This document shows, piece by piece, positions 1-7,200 of a stretch of 23,058 nucleotides of DNA. The notes below the pieces were generated by a model. The model was not told the DNA's origin and did no database searches. It saw nothing but the letters and a program-made list of their open reading frames with translations. Every line of letters starts with the position of its first letter. Position 1 is the first letter of the stretch. The stretch is from a virus: IMG/VR virus record IMGVR_UViG_3300037189_012269, positions 1 to 23,058 of that record. The stretch is one strand, 5' to 3'. A program made the position numbers and the translations under genes.

Positions 1-159
1 AACTCCGAGGCCATGCTCAAGAAGCACTACCACAATCCAAAAAACAAAGAAGAGGGCGAAGCCTGGTTCAATCTAATACCTCTAACTGTTCCGATATGTT
101 CCGATGAAAATGAGGTCACAGCGCAAGAATACCTCGAAGAGGCAAAACGAAAACATTGA
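1..159 (+). CDS. int: Tyrosine recombinase (phage integrase), C-terminal end only
   Basis: Open from the first base and ending at TGA 157-159, so only the last 52 residues are present. The fragment has the pattern ending many tyrosine recombinases: a short helix, then K-K-H-Y, then an E-A-W-F-N-L segment resembling the usual 'HYR...A..FW.I' tail. The Tyr at bases 28-30 is the likely nucleophile that forms the 3'-phosphotyrosyl link during strand exchange. The remaining catalytic residues (R, K, HxxR) lie outside the window. The gene runs toward, and ends about 40 bases before, a tRNA 3'-end fragment that is probably its own attachment site, the usual layout of phage int-attP modules. It is convergent with the late genes. 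The last 20 or so codons contain one copy of a repeat that recurs at 264-300. Identification rests on the short tail and the context. Confidence 0.72.
   Translation, partial: NSEAMLKKHYHNPKNKEEGEAWFNLIPLTVPICSDENEVTAQEYLEEAKRKH
81..116 (+). repeat. Imperfect direct repeat, copy 1, inside integrase 3' end
   Basis: This 36-base stretch matches 264-300 except for a small indel and two or three substitutions. Each copy contains two GTTCCGA units (88-94 and 98-104 here). The copies lie on either side of the tRNA-derived attP core. They could be arm-type integrase binding sites or a duplication left by recombination; neither is shown. Confidence 0.75.
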
Positions 160-198
160 TAAATCAATGAAAGTCCTCTTATTCTCACTGTAAATAAG

Positions 199-228
199 TG
201 CCGGAAACAGGACTCGAACCTGCAATAT
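199..228 (-). other. attP core: tRNA 3'-end fragment (T-arm and acceptor strand)
   Basis: Read on the minus strand this contains a canonical T-arm, GCAGG-TTCGAGT-CCTGT, directly followed by a 7-base acceptor strand TTCCGGC and discriminator A. No acceptable D-arm or GG-containing D-loop lies upstream, so it is a partial tRNA, not a gene. Many tyrosine integrases use tRNA 3' ends as attB and carry the matching 3' piece in attP so that integration restores the tRNA. The position between the integrase 3' end and the endolysin gene fits attP. The tRNA species cannot be named from this piece; the partner gene would begin with GCCGGAA or a wobble variant. Confidence 0.7.
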
Positions 229-264
229 ATAAGGTAAAAAGCCTTATTTCATATAGGTTTTTTT
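217..264 (+). terminator. Probable intrinsic terminator of integrase, overlapping attP
   Basis: On the plus strand AACCT 217-221 pairs with AGGTT 255-259, ATAT 225-228 with ATAT 251-254, and ATAAGG 229-234 with CCTTAT 242-247. This gives about 15 pairs with one 3-base bulge on each arm and a 7-base loop, and a run of seven T (258-264) follows or overlaps the last pairs. The orientation suits termination of the integrase transcript, which ends at 159. The outer stem shares bases with the tRNA T-arm fragment. Confidence 0.5.
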
Positions 265-300
265 CTAACTGTTCCGACAGTGTTCCGATGAAATCGAGGT
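264..300 (+). repeat. Imperfect direct repeat, copy 2, non-coding side of attP
   Basis: Second copy of the repeat at 81-116, with GTTCCGA units at 271-277 and 282-288. Unlike copy 1 it contains a perfect small hairpin, ACTGT-TCCG-ACAGT (268-281). With copy 1 it brackets the attP core, an arrangement expected of integrase arm sites. Confidence 0.75.
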
Positions 301-330
301 GCCATAGCGAGAATAAGCAGTGCTTGAGCA

Positions 331-825
331 TCACCCGCTGAACCGAATCCGGCTGCGGATACAACTCAGATTGCGCGTTTTTCTCCAAACTCCATCGCCC
401 TCTCGATCCCCACTTGCGGAGCTTCTGCTGCCAAAGGTATTGCCCTCCACGGTTGGCACATCTCCGTTGGCATCTGGCGGACCCGTAGCAATGCCAATGT
501 GGCTGAAACGATATACGAGCAGATCCCCACGCTGAACGTCGCTCATGGTCGGTTTGCGGAGCTTTACGGTTTGATCGACTCCGCGGCACCATGTTTCAAA
601 ATCCCAGGCACCGGCGGTTTGCGGACGCTCAAATGAAACTACTCTCCCTTGGATCGCCTGTTGAATGACCCAGCACACGAAGGCGGCGCACCAGGGCCAC
701 GCGCCCACGGGCAGCCAGGTGGCAGTCTGATAGGCTGCGATCTGCGGACCGCCATTTGCTTTGGTTTCGCGGATGCCAACCTGAGATTCGGCAATGGCGG
801 CAATGGCTTCGGCAAGGGTGCTCAT
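331..825 (-). CDS. Endolysin, CHAP/NlpC-type cysteine peptidoglycan hydrolase
   Basis: A 164-residue protein likely to cut peptidoglycan amide bonds at the end of infection. The nucleophile motif W-P-W-C-A-A-F-V puts the cysteine at residue 46. The histidine is H109 in S-H-I-G-I-A-T-G, and V-E-G-N-T (127-131) gives a plausible third residue, N129. The block V-G-I-R-E-T (16-21) before the cysteine is typical of phage amidases of this fold. There is no signal peptide, so export would rely on the holin encoded just upstream. The start ATG lies three bases after the holin stop, and the preceding bases offer only a weak ribosome site. It is the last gene of the late block before attP. CHAP and NlpC/P60 are not separable by eye. 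Confidence 0.82.
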   Translation of the reverse strand: MSTLAEAIAAIAESQVGIRETKANGGPQIAAYQTATWLPVGAWPWCAAFVCWVIQQAIQGRVVSFERPQTAGAWDFETWCRGVDQTVKLRKPTMSDVQRGDLLVYRFSHIGIATGPPDANGDVPTVEGNTFGSRSSASGDREGDGVWRKTRNLSCIRSRIRFSG

Positions 826-828
826 CGC

Positions 829-993
829 CTATCGGTTTTTGAACGTGTTAATCACCCCAACCAACGCCGTGCCAATCGCAATTAAAGCCGCTGCCTGGGC
901 TGGATTGAGGGCGATGCCGGCGGCGGTCGCAATCTGAATGATGCCGCGCCAGGTGGATTCTTGTTTGAGGTAACTAAAAAGGATTTCTTTCAT
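829..993 (-). CDS. Small holin, two membrane segments
   Basis: A 54-residue protein with two hydrophobic segments, about residues 15-29 and 33-51, separated by a short N-P turn, and a basic tail (F-K-N-R). The order and the W-R-G-I-I start of segment 1 resemble a common family of small phage holins. The frame is open further upstream to 1041, but that start would overlap the previous gene and add a tail of no membrane character, so the internal ATG at 993 is preferred. It lies between a one-helix membrane protein and the endolysin, forming a lysis cassette. No Shine-Dalgarno sequence is visible. Its likely role is timed permeabilisation of the inner membrane to release the endolysin. Confidence 0.75.
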   Translation of the reverse strand: MKEILFSYLKQESTWRGIIQIATAAGIALNPAQAAALIAIGTALVGVINTFKNR

Positions 994-1016
994 GATGATA
1001 TTACTTTGGGAGATTT

Positions 1017-1241
1017 TTAACGGCGTTGCCGCCAATGGCATTCGACCATTCCGCAGCCAATGGCCATGCGCTCAACTTCACACTGCAATTTTTCAATCGT
1101 ATCCACCTGGGCCGCAATCAGCTTGTCCTGAGCCTCGAGGCGAGACACCAGGAACCGCCACATGATGGCAGCCAACGTGGCAATGGTAGACGAGAGGAGA
1201 CCAACCGTTCCAAGCATCCAGGCAATAGGCAATTCAATCAT
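1017..1241 (-). CDS. Small membrane protein with coiled coil, lysis cassette
   Basis: A 74-residue protein with one N-terminal hydrophobic helix (about residues 5-28), then a charged heptad-like helix (about 33-58: S-R-L-E-A-Q-D-K-L-I-A-A-Q-V), then a short tail with cysteines at 54, 63 and 68. Topology and position immediately before the holin suit an inner-membrane spanin (Rz-like) or a holin-associated protein, but it is shorter than typical spanins and no outer-membrane partner is visible. Assignment to lysis is by context only. Confidence 0.6.
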   Translation of the reverse strand: MIELPIAWMLGTVGLLSSTIATLAAIMWRFLVSRLEAQDKLIAAQVDTIEKLQCEVERMAIGCGMVECHWRQRR

Positions 1242-1261
1242 GGCTGTTCTGTATTAGTAGC

Positions 1262-1597
1262 TTACCCACTAAACTGGGCAGGATCCTCGGAATGAGTTAC
1301 CTCTGCAGCGACCTCAGGCGCAACGTAAAGCACGCTGCCATCGTCCTGAGGCTGATAAATACGCAAGTCAAACGCTGGCGCTTTATGATATGGATTTACC
1401 GTGCTGAGTGCATCGAGTAACGTTGCATACGCGCCAAGCGCTCCAACTGCATGCGTGCCAAAAACCTCAAATACCGCCGAATCAGTAGCGAGCTTATGCA
1501 GCTGAATTAAACGTGCCTCAATAAATGAAAGCGTATCTATTGTAAGCTGCTCGATCTCGGCGGCAGAACGTTGAGCTGGAGTTATTGTAGTGTACAT
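1262..1597 (-). CDS. Unknown small protein between tail fibre and lysis genes
   Basis: A 111-residue protein I do not recognise. It has no signal peptide or membrane segment. Residues 1-60 look helical, and the C-terminal half is acidic and proline-containing. Its ATG lies only two bases after the tail-fibre stop, so it is probably co-translated. Small proteins at this place in other phages include fibre assembly chaperones and unknowns; a chaperone role is only a guess. No Shine-Dalgarno sequence is visible in front of it. Confidence 0.6.
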   Translation of the reverse strand: MYTTITPAQRSAAEIEQLTIDTLSFIEARLIQLHKLATDSAVFEVFGTHAVGALGAYATLLDALSTVNPYHKAPAFDLRIYQPQDDGSVLYVAPEVAAEVTHSEDPAQFSG

Positions 1598-1599
1598 AG

Positions 1600-4248
1600 T
1601 TACTTGAGGAGAACTGCTGGAAATGTCTGGCTACTTGCGCCAGTGATACTTTTATTTGAAAAACTAGATCCTAATGCTGGCATCGATGAATTGCCGGCGG
1701 CAGATGGTAGCGATCCGCCATAATAAGTATCCCAAGTCGAAACCTGAGTACCAAATAGGGCATTCACCAATGCGAAAGCGCCTCCACCGTAACCAAGAAC
1801 AGTAAGTGTTCCACCCCAGCTTGTAGATCCAACGCTGTTTTGAAGTGCTAACCAATACAAACCTTTATTCAAGGTGATCGATCCAGTCGCTGCCGTAACA
1901 AATCCAGTGGCGGCACAGCTAAAAGAAAATTGAGATCCTATCCGATTATTCGGCATCCCATCAGGCCCTGTATCGTAAATTGCTCCGCGAACTGTCTGAC
2001 TTGCATTAGTGCCACTAATGATCTTCATAGTTGCGCCAGTAATCGTCCTGGTCGAAGGCACCCAATAAGGTAAAAACCGAATATCTGGAGGATTTGAACC
2101 ATACGTACTAATGACTGATGAGGTATCAGTTCTCAGGGTGGAAAATGGAAGAAGCCCAAGCGAAATACCAGCCCAAGCTGAGCTTGATGCCTGGGTAATT
2201 GGTTGGCCTAAGAATGATCCAAATCGCTCATCACCCATCCCGCGGGTCAAAGCACTTGTAGCATTTGTTGCAGCCTGGTTAGTCAACTCGACTTGACCAG
2301 TAAATGTCTGAGATCCAGAAAATGTCTGGCTGGAATCAGAGACCGCGATGGTACCGCCGTAATTGACCGGCCAATTGAAGGTTCGCCCACCCACAATGAT
2401 TTGGCCGAAGTCTTTGATTTGAACGAATCCGACACCTCCATAATCGTTCCAGCCGAGAGAGATTGCGGTTCGTCCGGATTGTGAATCAGGTGAAAAGAAT
2501 CTGAATCCTTGATTGGTGGCAGCAAAATCACCACTAGCTCCACTTCCGGTGAAGGCATATCTGTCGCTTGATTGTGAGAAAATCCCGCCTGGACCACTGG
2601 AGTGGATGGTATCTCCTGAGCCATCGTTTGGATCTCCGCTATTCGAAACGATGATCGCAGGGGAATACGAGTCAGAGGAATCCCACACTGACGCACCGTC
2701 ACCGTTTCGCTCGACGACATTAGACGATCCACCGTATGCGGTGCCAAACATCCCTCCATAAATGTTAGCGCCATCCGCGCGCAAATATCCTTCAAATGAA
2801 GTCGGAGTGCTTTCAGTTACTCCATCAGAGCGCAAAGCAATATACCCATCCTCATCAGGTAGGTGCCAGACTCGATTGTCAGACAACACAGGTGGTATTA
2901 AGCGTCCAAACCATTGTCCTTGAATCCACCTCAACACGCCAAGCACGCGCTCAATGGCAAGAGTGATCGTCGAAGAGTTTTGAAATACCGCAACATCGTC
3001 TCCAGAGTCTGAATTGATTTGAGCGCCTGTTGCATTCTGACTGCTGAGTATAGCGCCTGAGCCATCGCCAGCCGCCATTGCTTCCAATGCATTTTCACCC
3101 GTATTTCCAGCAAATTTCCCTGAACCATTTGGGCCACGCTTGACTAAAGTATTGGCCGTTGCCGCAGATGTCGCATCCGTGATGTCAGCGCTTCCAAGCG
3201 TAACTGCCCCAGTGCGTCCTGCTACGGAAGCAACTGGTACGGAAGTCAGGTAATTCTGAGCCTTAACAAACGCAGTGCTTGCGATCTTCGTCGATGAGTC
3301 AGTAATTGATGGCGTTGGAACAGTTGGCGTACCAGTAAGAGCGGGAGATGCAAGAGGTGCCTTTAGGTTCAACGCTGCCTGCTGAGCATTCGATACTGGC
3401 TTATCGGCATCGCTGGTATTGTTTACACCGCCAAGCCCAACCATTGAGGCGGTGATGCCGCTGACAGTGCCGGTAAAATTGGGGTTGGCAATCGATGCTT
3501 TGGAATCAAGTCCAGCCTGGAGATTGACCACCTCGCTAATTGCATGAGTATGCGCGGATGGGGTAAAGGAAGATGGAATGCCTGTGAGCGAAGAATAGCT
3601 GTGGTTATGAACAGGCGGCGCAAAGTCAGACGAGTTCATCGTTGCCGCAGTGCCCAATAGCAGCGCGGTGCGCGCCCCAGATCGATCAGCAGCAAGAGCG
3701 GTCTGCACCGTGGACGCTGTCACGGTCTGGGCTGCGAGGCTAGAGAGTGGTAAAATCACCATGCCTCCGGTCGCATCAAAGCAGATCGCGCAGTTGCTTC
3801 GGCTGGCCGGCAATGGCAAAGTGGTGACTGACGATGATGGTTCAGCCTCATGAAACCTCAGCGGCACACGGGTTTCGTCCTGCTCGCGGATCAGGCGGGT
3901 CAGTTTATCAAACTGCGCCTCAAAGTCTTGTGCTGGTAATCGGTTATTAGCGACCAGATCCAAGCTCTGGCTTCGATCCGTCACCCGCAAGATCGTTAAG
4001 ATGGATCCTGCAGCCGGCCGAGTATTGGTCGTTCCCAGCGTGCCGTCATAAAACGTGATCGCCGCAGATGCCGGGTTGATCAGAGAGACCGTGTAATGAG
4101 TACCCTGGGTCTGGAGAGTGGCAATGCCGGCAGCATTCGTAACCCAGAGCCGCAGCTCGGAGACGCTATTGACCTGAAGGCCAGAGCTGTAAGTCGCCCC
4201 GCCATTGGCAGTCAGTCGCACAATCACGGGCTCGGTGGATGAAACCAT
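1600..4248 (-). CDS. Tail fibre with T7 gp17-like N-terminus and receptor-binding C-terminus
   Basis: An 882-residue host-recognition protein. Residues 1 to about 125 resemble the T7-type fibre attachment domain, ending in the typical Q-S-L-D-L-V-A-N-N-R-L-P-A-Q-D-F segment, which would dock on the gp11/gp12-like tail tube. A shaft follows with two HxH motifs, H214-N-H216 and H233-T-H235, which in long tail fibres bind metal at the trimer axis, and with collagen-like P/T/G stretches around 290-330. The middle is S/G/D-rich. The last 180 or so residues look like a beta-sandwich binding head (G-A-I-Y-D-T-G-P-D-G-M-P and G-L-Y-W-L-A-L). A candidate promoter lies just upstream (4278-4298). The distal coding region is AT-richer than its neighbours (two 60-base lines counted at 40 and 43% GC), a pattern often seen in exchanged receptor-binding tips. 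Confidence 0.85.
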   Translation of the reverse strand: MVSSTEPVIVRLTANGGATYSSGLQVNSVSELRLWVTNAAGIATLQTQGTHYTVSLINPASAAITFYDGTLGTTNTRPAAGSILTILRVTDRSQSLDLVANNRLPAQDFEAQFDKLTRLIREQDETRVPLRFHEAEPSSSVTTLPLPASRSNCAICFDATGGMVILPLSSLAAQTVTASTVQTALAADRSGARTALLLGTAATMNSSDFAPPVHNHSYSSLTGIPSSFTPSAHTHAISEVVNLQAGLDSKASIANPNFTGTVSGITASMVGLGGVNNTSDADKPVSNAQQAALNLKAPLASPALTGTPTVPTPSITDSSTKIASTAFVKAQNYLTSVPVASVAGRTGAVTLGSADITDATSAATANTLVKRGPNGSGKFAGNTGENALEAMAAGDGSGAILSSQNATGAQINSDSGDDVAVFQNSSTITLAIERVLGVLRWIQGQWFGRLIPPVLSDNRVWHLPDEDGYIALRSDGVTESTPTSFEGYLRADGANIYGGMFGTAYGGSSNVVERNGDGASVWDSSDSYSPAIIVSNSGDPNDGSGDTIHSSGPGGIFSQSSDRYAFTGSGASGDFAATNQGFRFFSPDSQSGRTAISLGWNDYGGVGFVQIKDFGQIIVGGRTFNWPVNYGGTIAVSDSSQTFSGSQTFTGQVELTNQAATNATSALTRGMGDERFGSFLGQPITQASSSAWAGISLGLLPFSTLRTDTSSVISTYGSNPPDIRFLPYWVPSTRTITGATMKIISGTNASQTVRGAIYDTGPDGMPNNRIGSQFSFSCAATGFVTAATGSITLNKGLYWLALQNSVGSTSWGGTLTVLGYGGGAFALVNALFGTQVSTWDTYYGGSLPSAAGNSSMPALGSSFSNKSITGASSQTFPAVLLK

Positions 4249-4266
4249 GACTCATGAAAGTCTCAG

Positions 4267-4299
4267 TTTCCCACCAGAGTATATTTCCCAGGTGGGAAA
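4267..4299. repeat. Three TTTCCCA half-sites forming two alternative hairpins
   Basis: TTTCCCACC (4267-4275) can pair with GGTGGGAAA (4291-4299) over nine bases. TTTCCCAGGTGGGAAA (4284-4299) is itself a 16-base inverted repeat. The array fills most of the 51-base gap between the polyvalent protein and the tail fibre. No T-run follows on the minus strand, so it is unlikely to be a simple intrinsic terminator. Confidence 0.7.
4278..4298 (-). promoter_or_regulatory. Candidate promoter of tail fibre and lysis genes
   Basis: On the minus strand a near-perfect palindrome TTCCCA-CC-TGGGAA (4298-4285) is followed after one base by TATACT (4283-4278), five of six matches to a sigma-70 -10 element. 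Transcription would start near 4271, giving a leader of about 23 bases before the fibre ATG at 4248. There is no good -35 hexamer; the palindrome occupies part of that region, so a phage-encoded activator or a repressor site is likely. The same arrangement occurs at 21428-21448. Confidence 0.5.
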
Positions 4300-7200
4300 T
4301 CATTGCCCAACCACCGATTTTGCAACGCCGTACAAGTCGCGCGCCAAGTGGCTGATCGATGCCGCGGCACTCACGGTATCATTTGATACCGCAAAGCCTG
4401 ACAATAACGCTTCCACGTCTTTGAATACGCCATCGGCATCACGGGTGCCATCAAACCAATCTGGAACTCTGCCAACTGCTTGAGCCGCCTGACCGACACT
4501 GGAGAAGATATTTCCCTCAATCGAGTAGGTGCCCGTCGCTTTGTAGATTGCGCCTTGAATCAAATCACCCAAGATCGGCAAACCTTGGAGAGGGCCGGTG
4601 AGCGTCGAGAGCGCTAGCCGCTTGGCATCCCAATTCTTGGCGTCAAGCAAGTCATCGTCATCCCCATCTCGCGCATCCTTCCATGCGGTACGGATCAAAG
4701 TGGCAATCATCCCTCCAACCAGCCAAGTAACGGCCACAGCACGCGCCTTGTCACCCATGCTGGCATCCTTGCTTGCCAGCGTGAACGCCGTGAGCCCCAG
4801 CTTCTGACGAGCTTCCGAGGCAAATGCCCAGGACAACTTCATGATGGCTGCAGCTCGGTTCTCAAACAACGAGCGGGCCCCCACGCGCGTCGGCTGCGCA
4901 ATCCGATCAGTGGCACGCTCGGCCGCCTGGTGAGCATAGGCGCTAGCCGCAGCCCCCGAAAGCCCGAGGTTCTTGGCCTGGCCAAGCTGGTAGTCGTAGA
5001 TCATGGCGTAGGATCCCGCGGTGAAGAGCGCATCAGCCCCACCGATAAGCCGGCCAAGTTTCGCGACGGCATGTTTCAGCTGGTTGGGCTCTGAGGCTTT
5101 CAGGCCATCCATTGCCAGGCGAACCACCACCGGCATTTCTGCCAAGCGCCGTTGGATGTAGGGAGACGCGAGTGCCTGTCTCCAGCCGAGGTTGCCAGTC
5201 ATCAGCGCACCCAGCCGCTTGAGGTAGGACGCAGTGGGCATTTCTGCAAGGGCCGCACCCAGCTGAGTCGATTGAATTGCCAGGACCCCGGCACGCCCGA
5301 CAAGAATCGCCGATGCAGCGCGACCGGCCATCCGGTTAAGCCCTTGGTTGAGCGCCAGGTGCGATCCCGCATCACGGGTGCCGCCGGTGGCAAAGTCCTC
5401 AATCCAGTTGCGGATGACCTTCATGCCCTGGTCGCCGGCCTTGGCTTCCATCGAGTTCCCGACATCGCGGGAATTCACCAATGCCAGTGCCTCCTTACCA
5501 AATGCACCGTAGGCAATGAAGTGTTCCATCTGCTTGGCGTGAGCAATGAAGACCTGGTGAGCATCCTTGAAGAGTGGCTCAGCAATCGCATCCTGGGAGC
5601 GGGTGCGCAGGCTGCCTGGAGTCATCGACCCACTGGACATGCCGAAGCCGGTCAGCGGATCGGAAACTTGACCAGCCGCGGCGCTTACCGGAGCAACCGT
5701 GAGAGGAGAATAGAACTTGTGCCGTGGCATGTTGACCCCGTAAAGCTGCACAAACACCGCGTTGATTCGGTCGTACTCACGGCTGTATTCATCGATGAAA
5801 TGTGCACGGATTGCCTTGGCCTCATTCGAGAGCAGGGTTTCAAGCTGGTCCATGTCCTTCTGCTCGTAACGCCAAGAGCCGTTGGGATTGCCGTTTTCAT
5901 CGACATGGCCAAGCATGTGGCGCTTGCCGTCTTCCTGCCTCCACATAAGCGTTGCGGTGATCGCCTCCATTGGGCTGAGGGTCCGCCCTGCCCAGGAGAT
6001 TGTTTTCTGGGACATCTCCCAGGCCAGCTTTTCCGCCTTGTAGCGGCTACCGGCAAGCTGGAGGAACAAGTCATCAAGCGCATCAAACTTGGCCTGCATC
6101 GCATCTGACTTGGCATAAGCCGCGGCGCGCTCGAGATCCACCAGGCGATTACCCTCCGCGGACTTTGAGCCGAAGACGTAGTGCACTGCCTGCTCAAAAC
6201 TACCCAAGCCAAGGACGATGTTCTTCCAACCACCTTTGAGATTATTGTCATCCAGGATTTTCTGATCGCGCTCAGCCGCGGTGCCCGCCTTGCCGGTATC
6301 CTGTTGTAATGAGTCGCGAGAATTGCGCAGGCGCTCACGCTGACGTGACAATTCAATCGTGCGCATCTGGTAGCCACTGAAAAAGATCCGGGTTGCTTCC
6401 AATAAAGCAGCTTCGCGCCGCGCGGCATCGGCATTGGCCCAGTTGCCGGCCAAGGACACGAGCCCCGCCTGCAGCGTCAAATGCGCCTCATCCTTTGCGG
6501 TCGTAGCCACATTGCTTGCCAGGGATTCCAGGCGGAACACCTCAGCTTCCACTTCAGGTCCGGTCATTGTCATCGATGCCTCAACCGAGCGGAAGAGGTC
6601 ATGAACATCCGCGCCGATTTTTCCGAGCGGCTTCTGACCAGCCTCATCCTTTTGCGGACGCGTGCGCTTGAGCAGGTCGCGAAACTCCTTGTCATACTGC
6701 GTCTTCATCCAGCGCTCCAATTCATTGTCGGCCTTGGCCAGCTTATCGCGGAGATAGGCCAGGCGCGTCTCATCCGATCCCAGCTGAGCAATGGCCGTGT
6801 AACCACCGATCCTGCCCCTGATCTCCGGTGGAAGCGCCATCAGAATCGCATCCAAGGATCGGAGCGCCCGCAGCACTTCCTGCTTGGGCGAGTAGTTATT
6901 TTCCTGGGCAACCGTCTGAGTGGCAAGCCAAGCATTGGTTTCCTCGCGGGCCGTAATGCGCGCCTGCTTGATGTCCGCAAGCGCCCCCTTCATCGCCTCC
7001 TTCATCTTGGCCACCATGTTCTGCTCCTTGATCAGCAGCTCCCACATCGCGTCCGGGGTTGGCTCACTGATCAGATTATTGTCGTACATCTCCTGCGCCG
7101 CCTGGTCAGGCATCAGCTGCCCGCCAAAGACGGAGCGTGAAATTCCATCCGACCCATCGTAGTCGCCCGCGCGGTGAAGCTGGAACATGTTGGGATGTTT

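Noticed and set aside
199-278. A complete 79-base tRNA with anticodon-like loop CTTTTTA (UUU, Lys) on the minus strand
   Set aside because: The acceptor and an anticodon-like stem can be drawn, but the 25 bases where the D-arm belongs form no D-stem and lack the GG of the D-loop. The 5' acceptor match comes from one of four GTTCCGA repeats. A tRNA 3' fragment is the better reading.
12-333. Near-match between ATGCTCAAGAAGCACT (plus, 13-28) and ATGCTCAAGCACT (minus, about 333-321) as an inverted repeat around attP
   Set aside because: Only 13 bases after allowing a 3-base gap, both ends lying in or at the edge of coding sequence; chance is a sufficient explanation.
1600-2400. Variable repeat of a diversity-generating retroelement in the tail fibre, suggested by the BPP-1-like head genes
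   Set aside because: No template-repeat copy or reverse transcriptase is in the window, and the fibre C-terminus does not resemble an Mtd-type lectin fold.
5152-6108. 318-codon open frame on the plus strand
   Set aside because: Antisense to a conserved, continuous part of the polyvalent protein. Its translation is R/H/L/Q-rich with no recognisable domain, as expected of a shadow frame.
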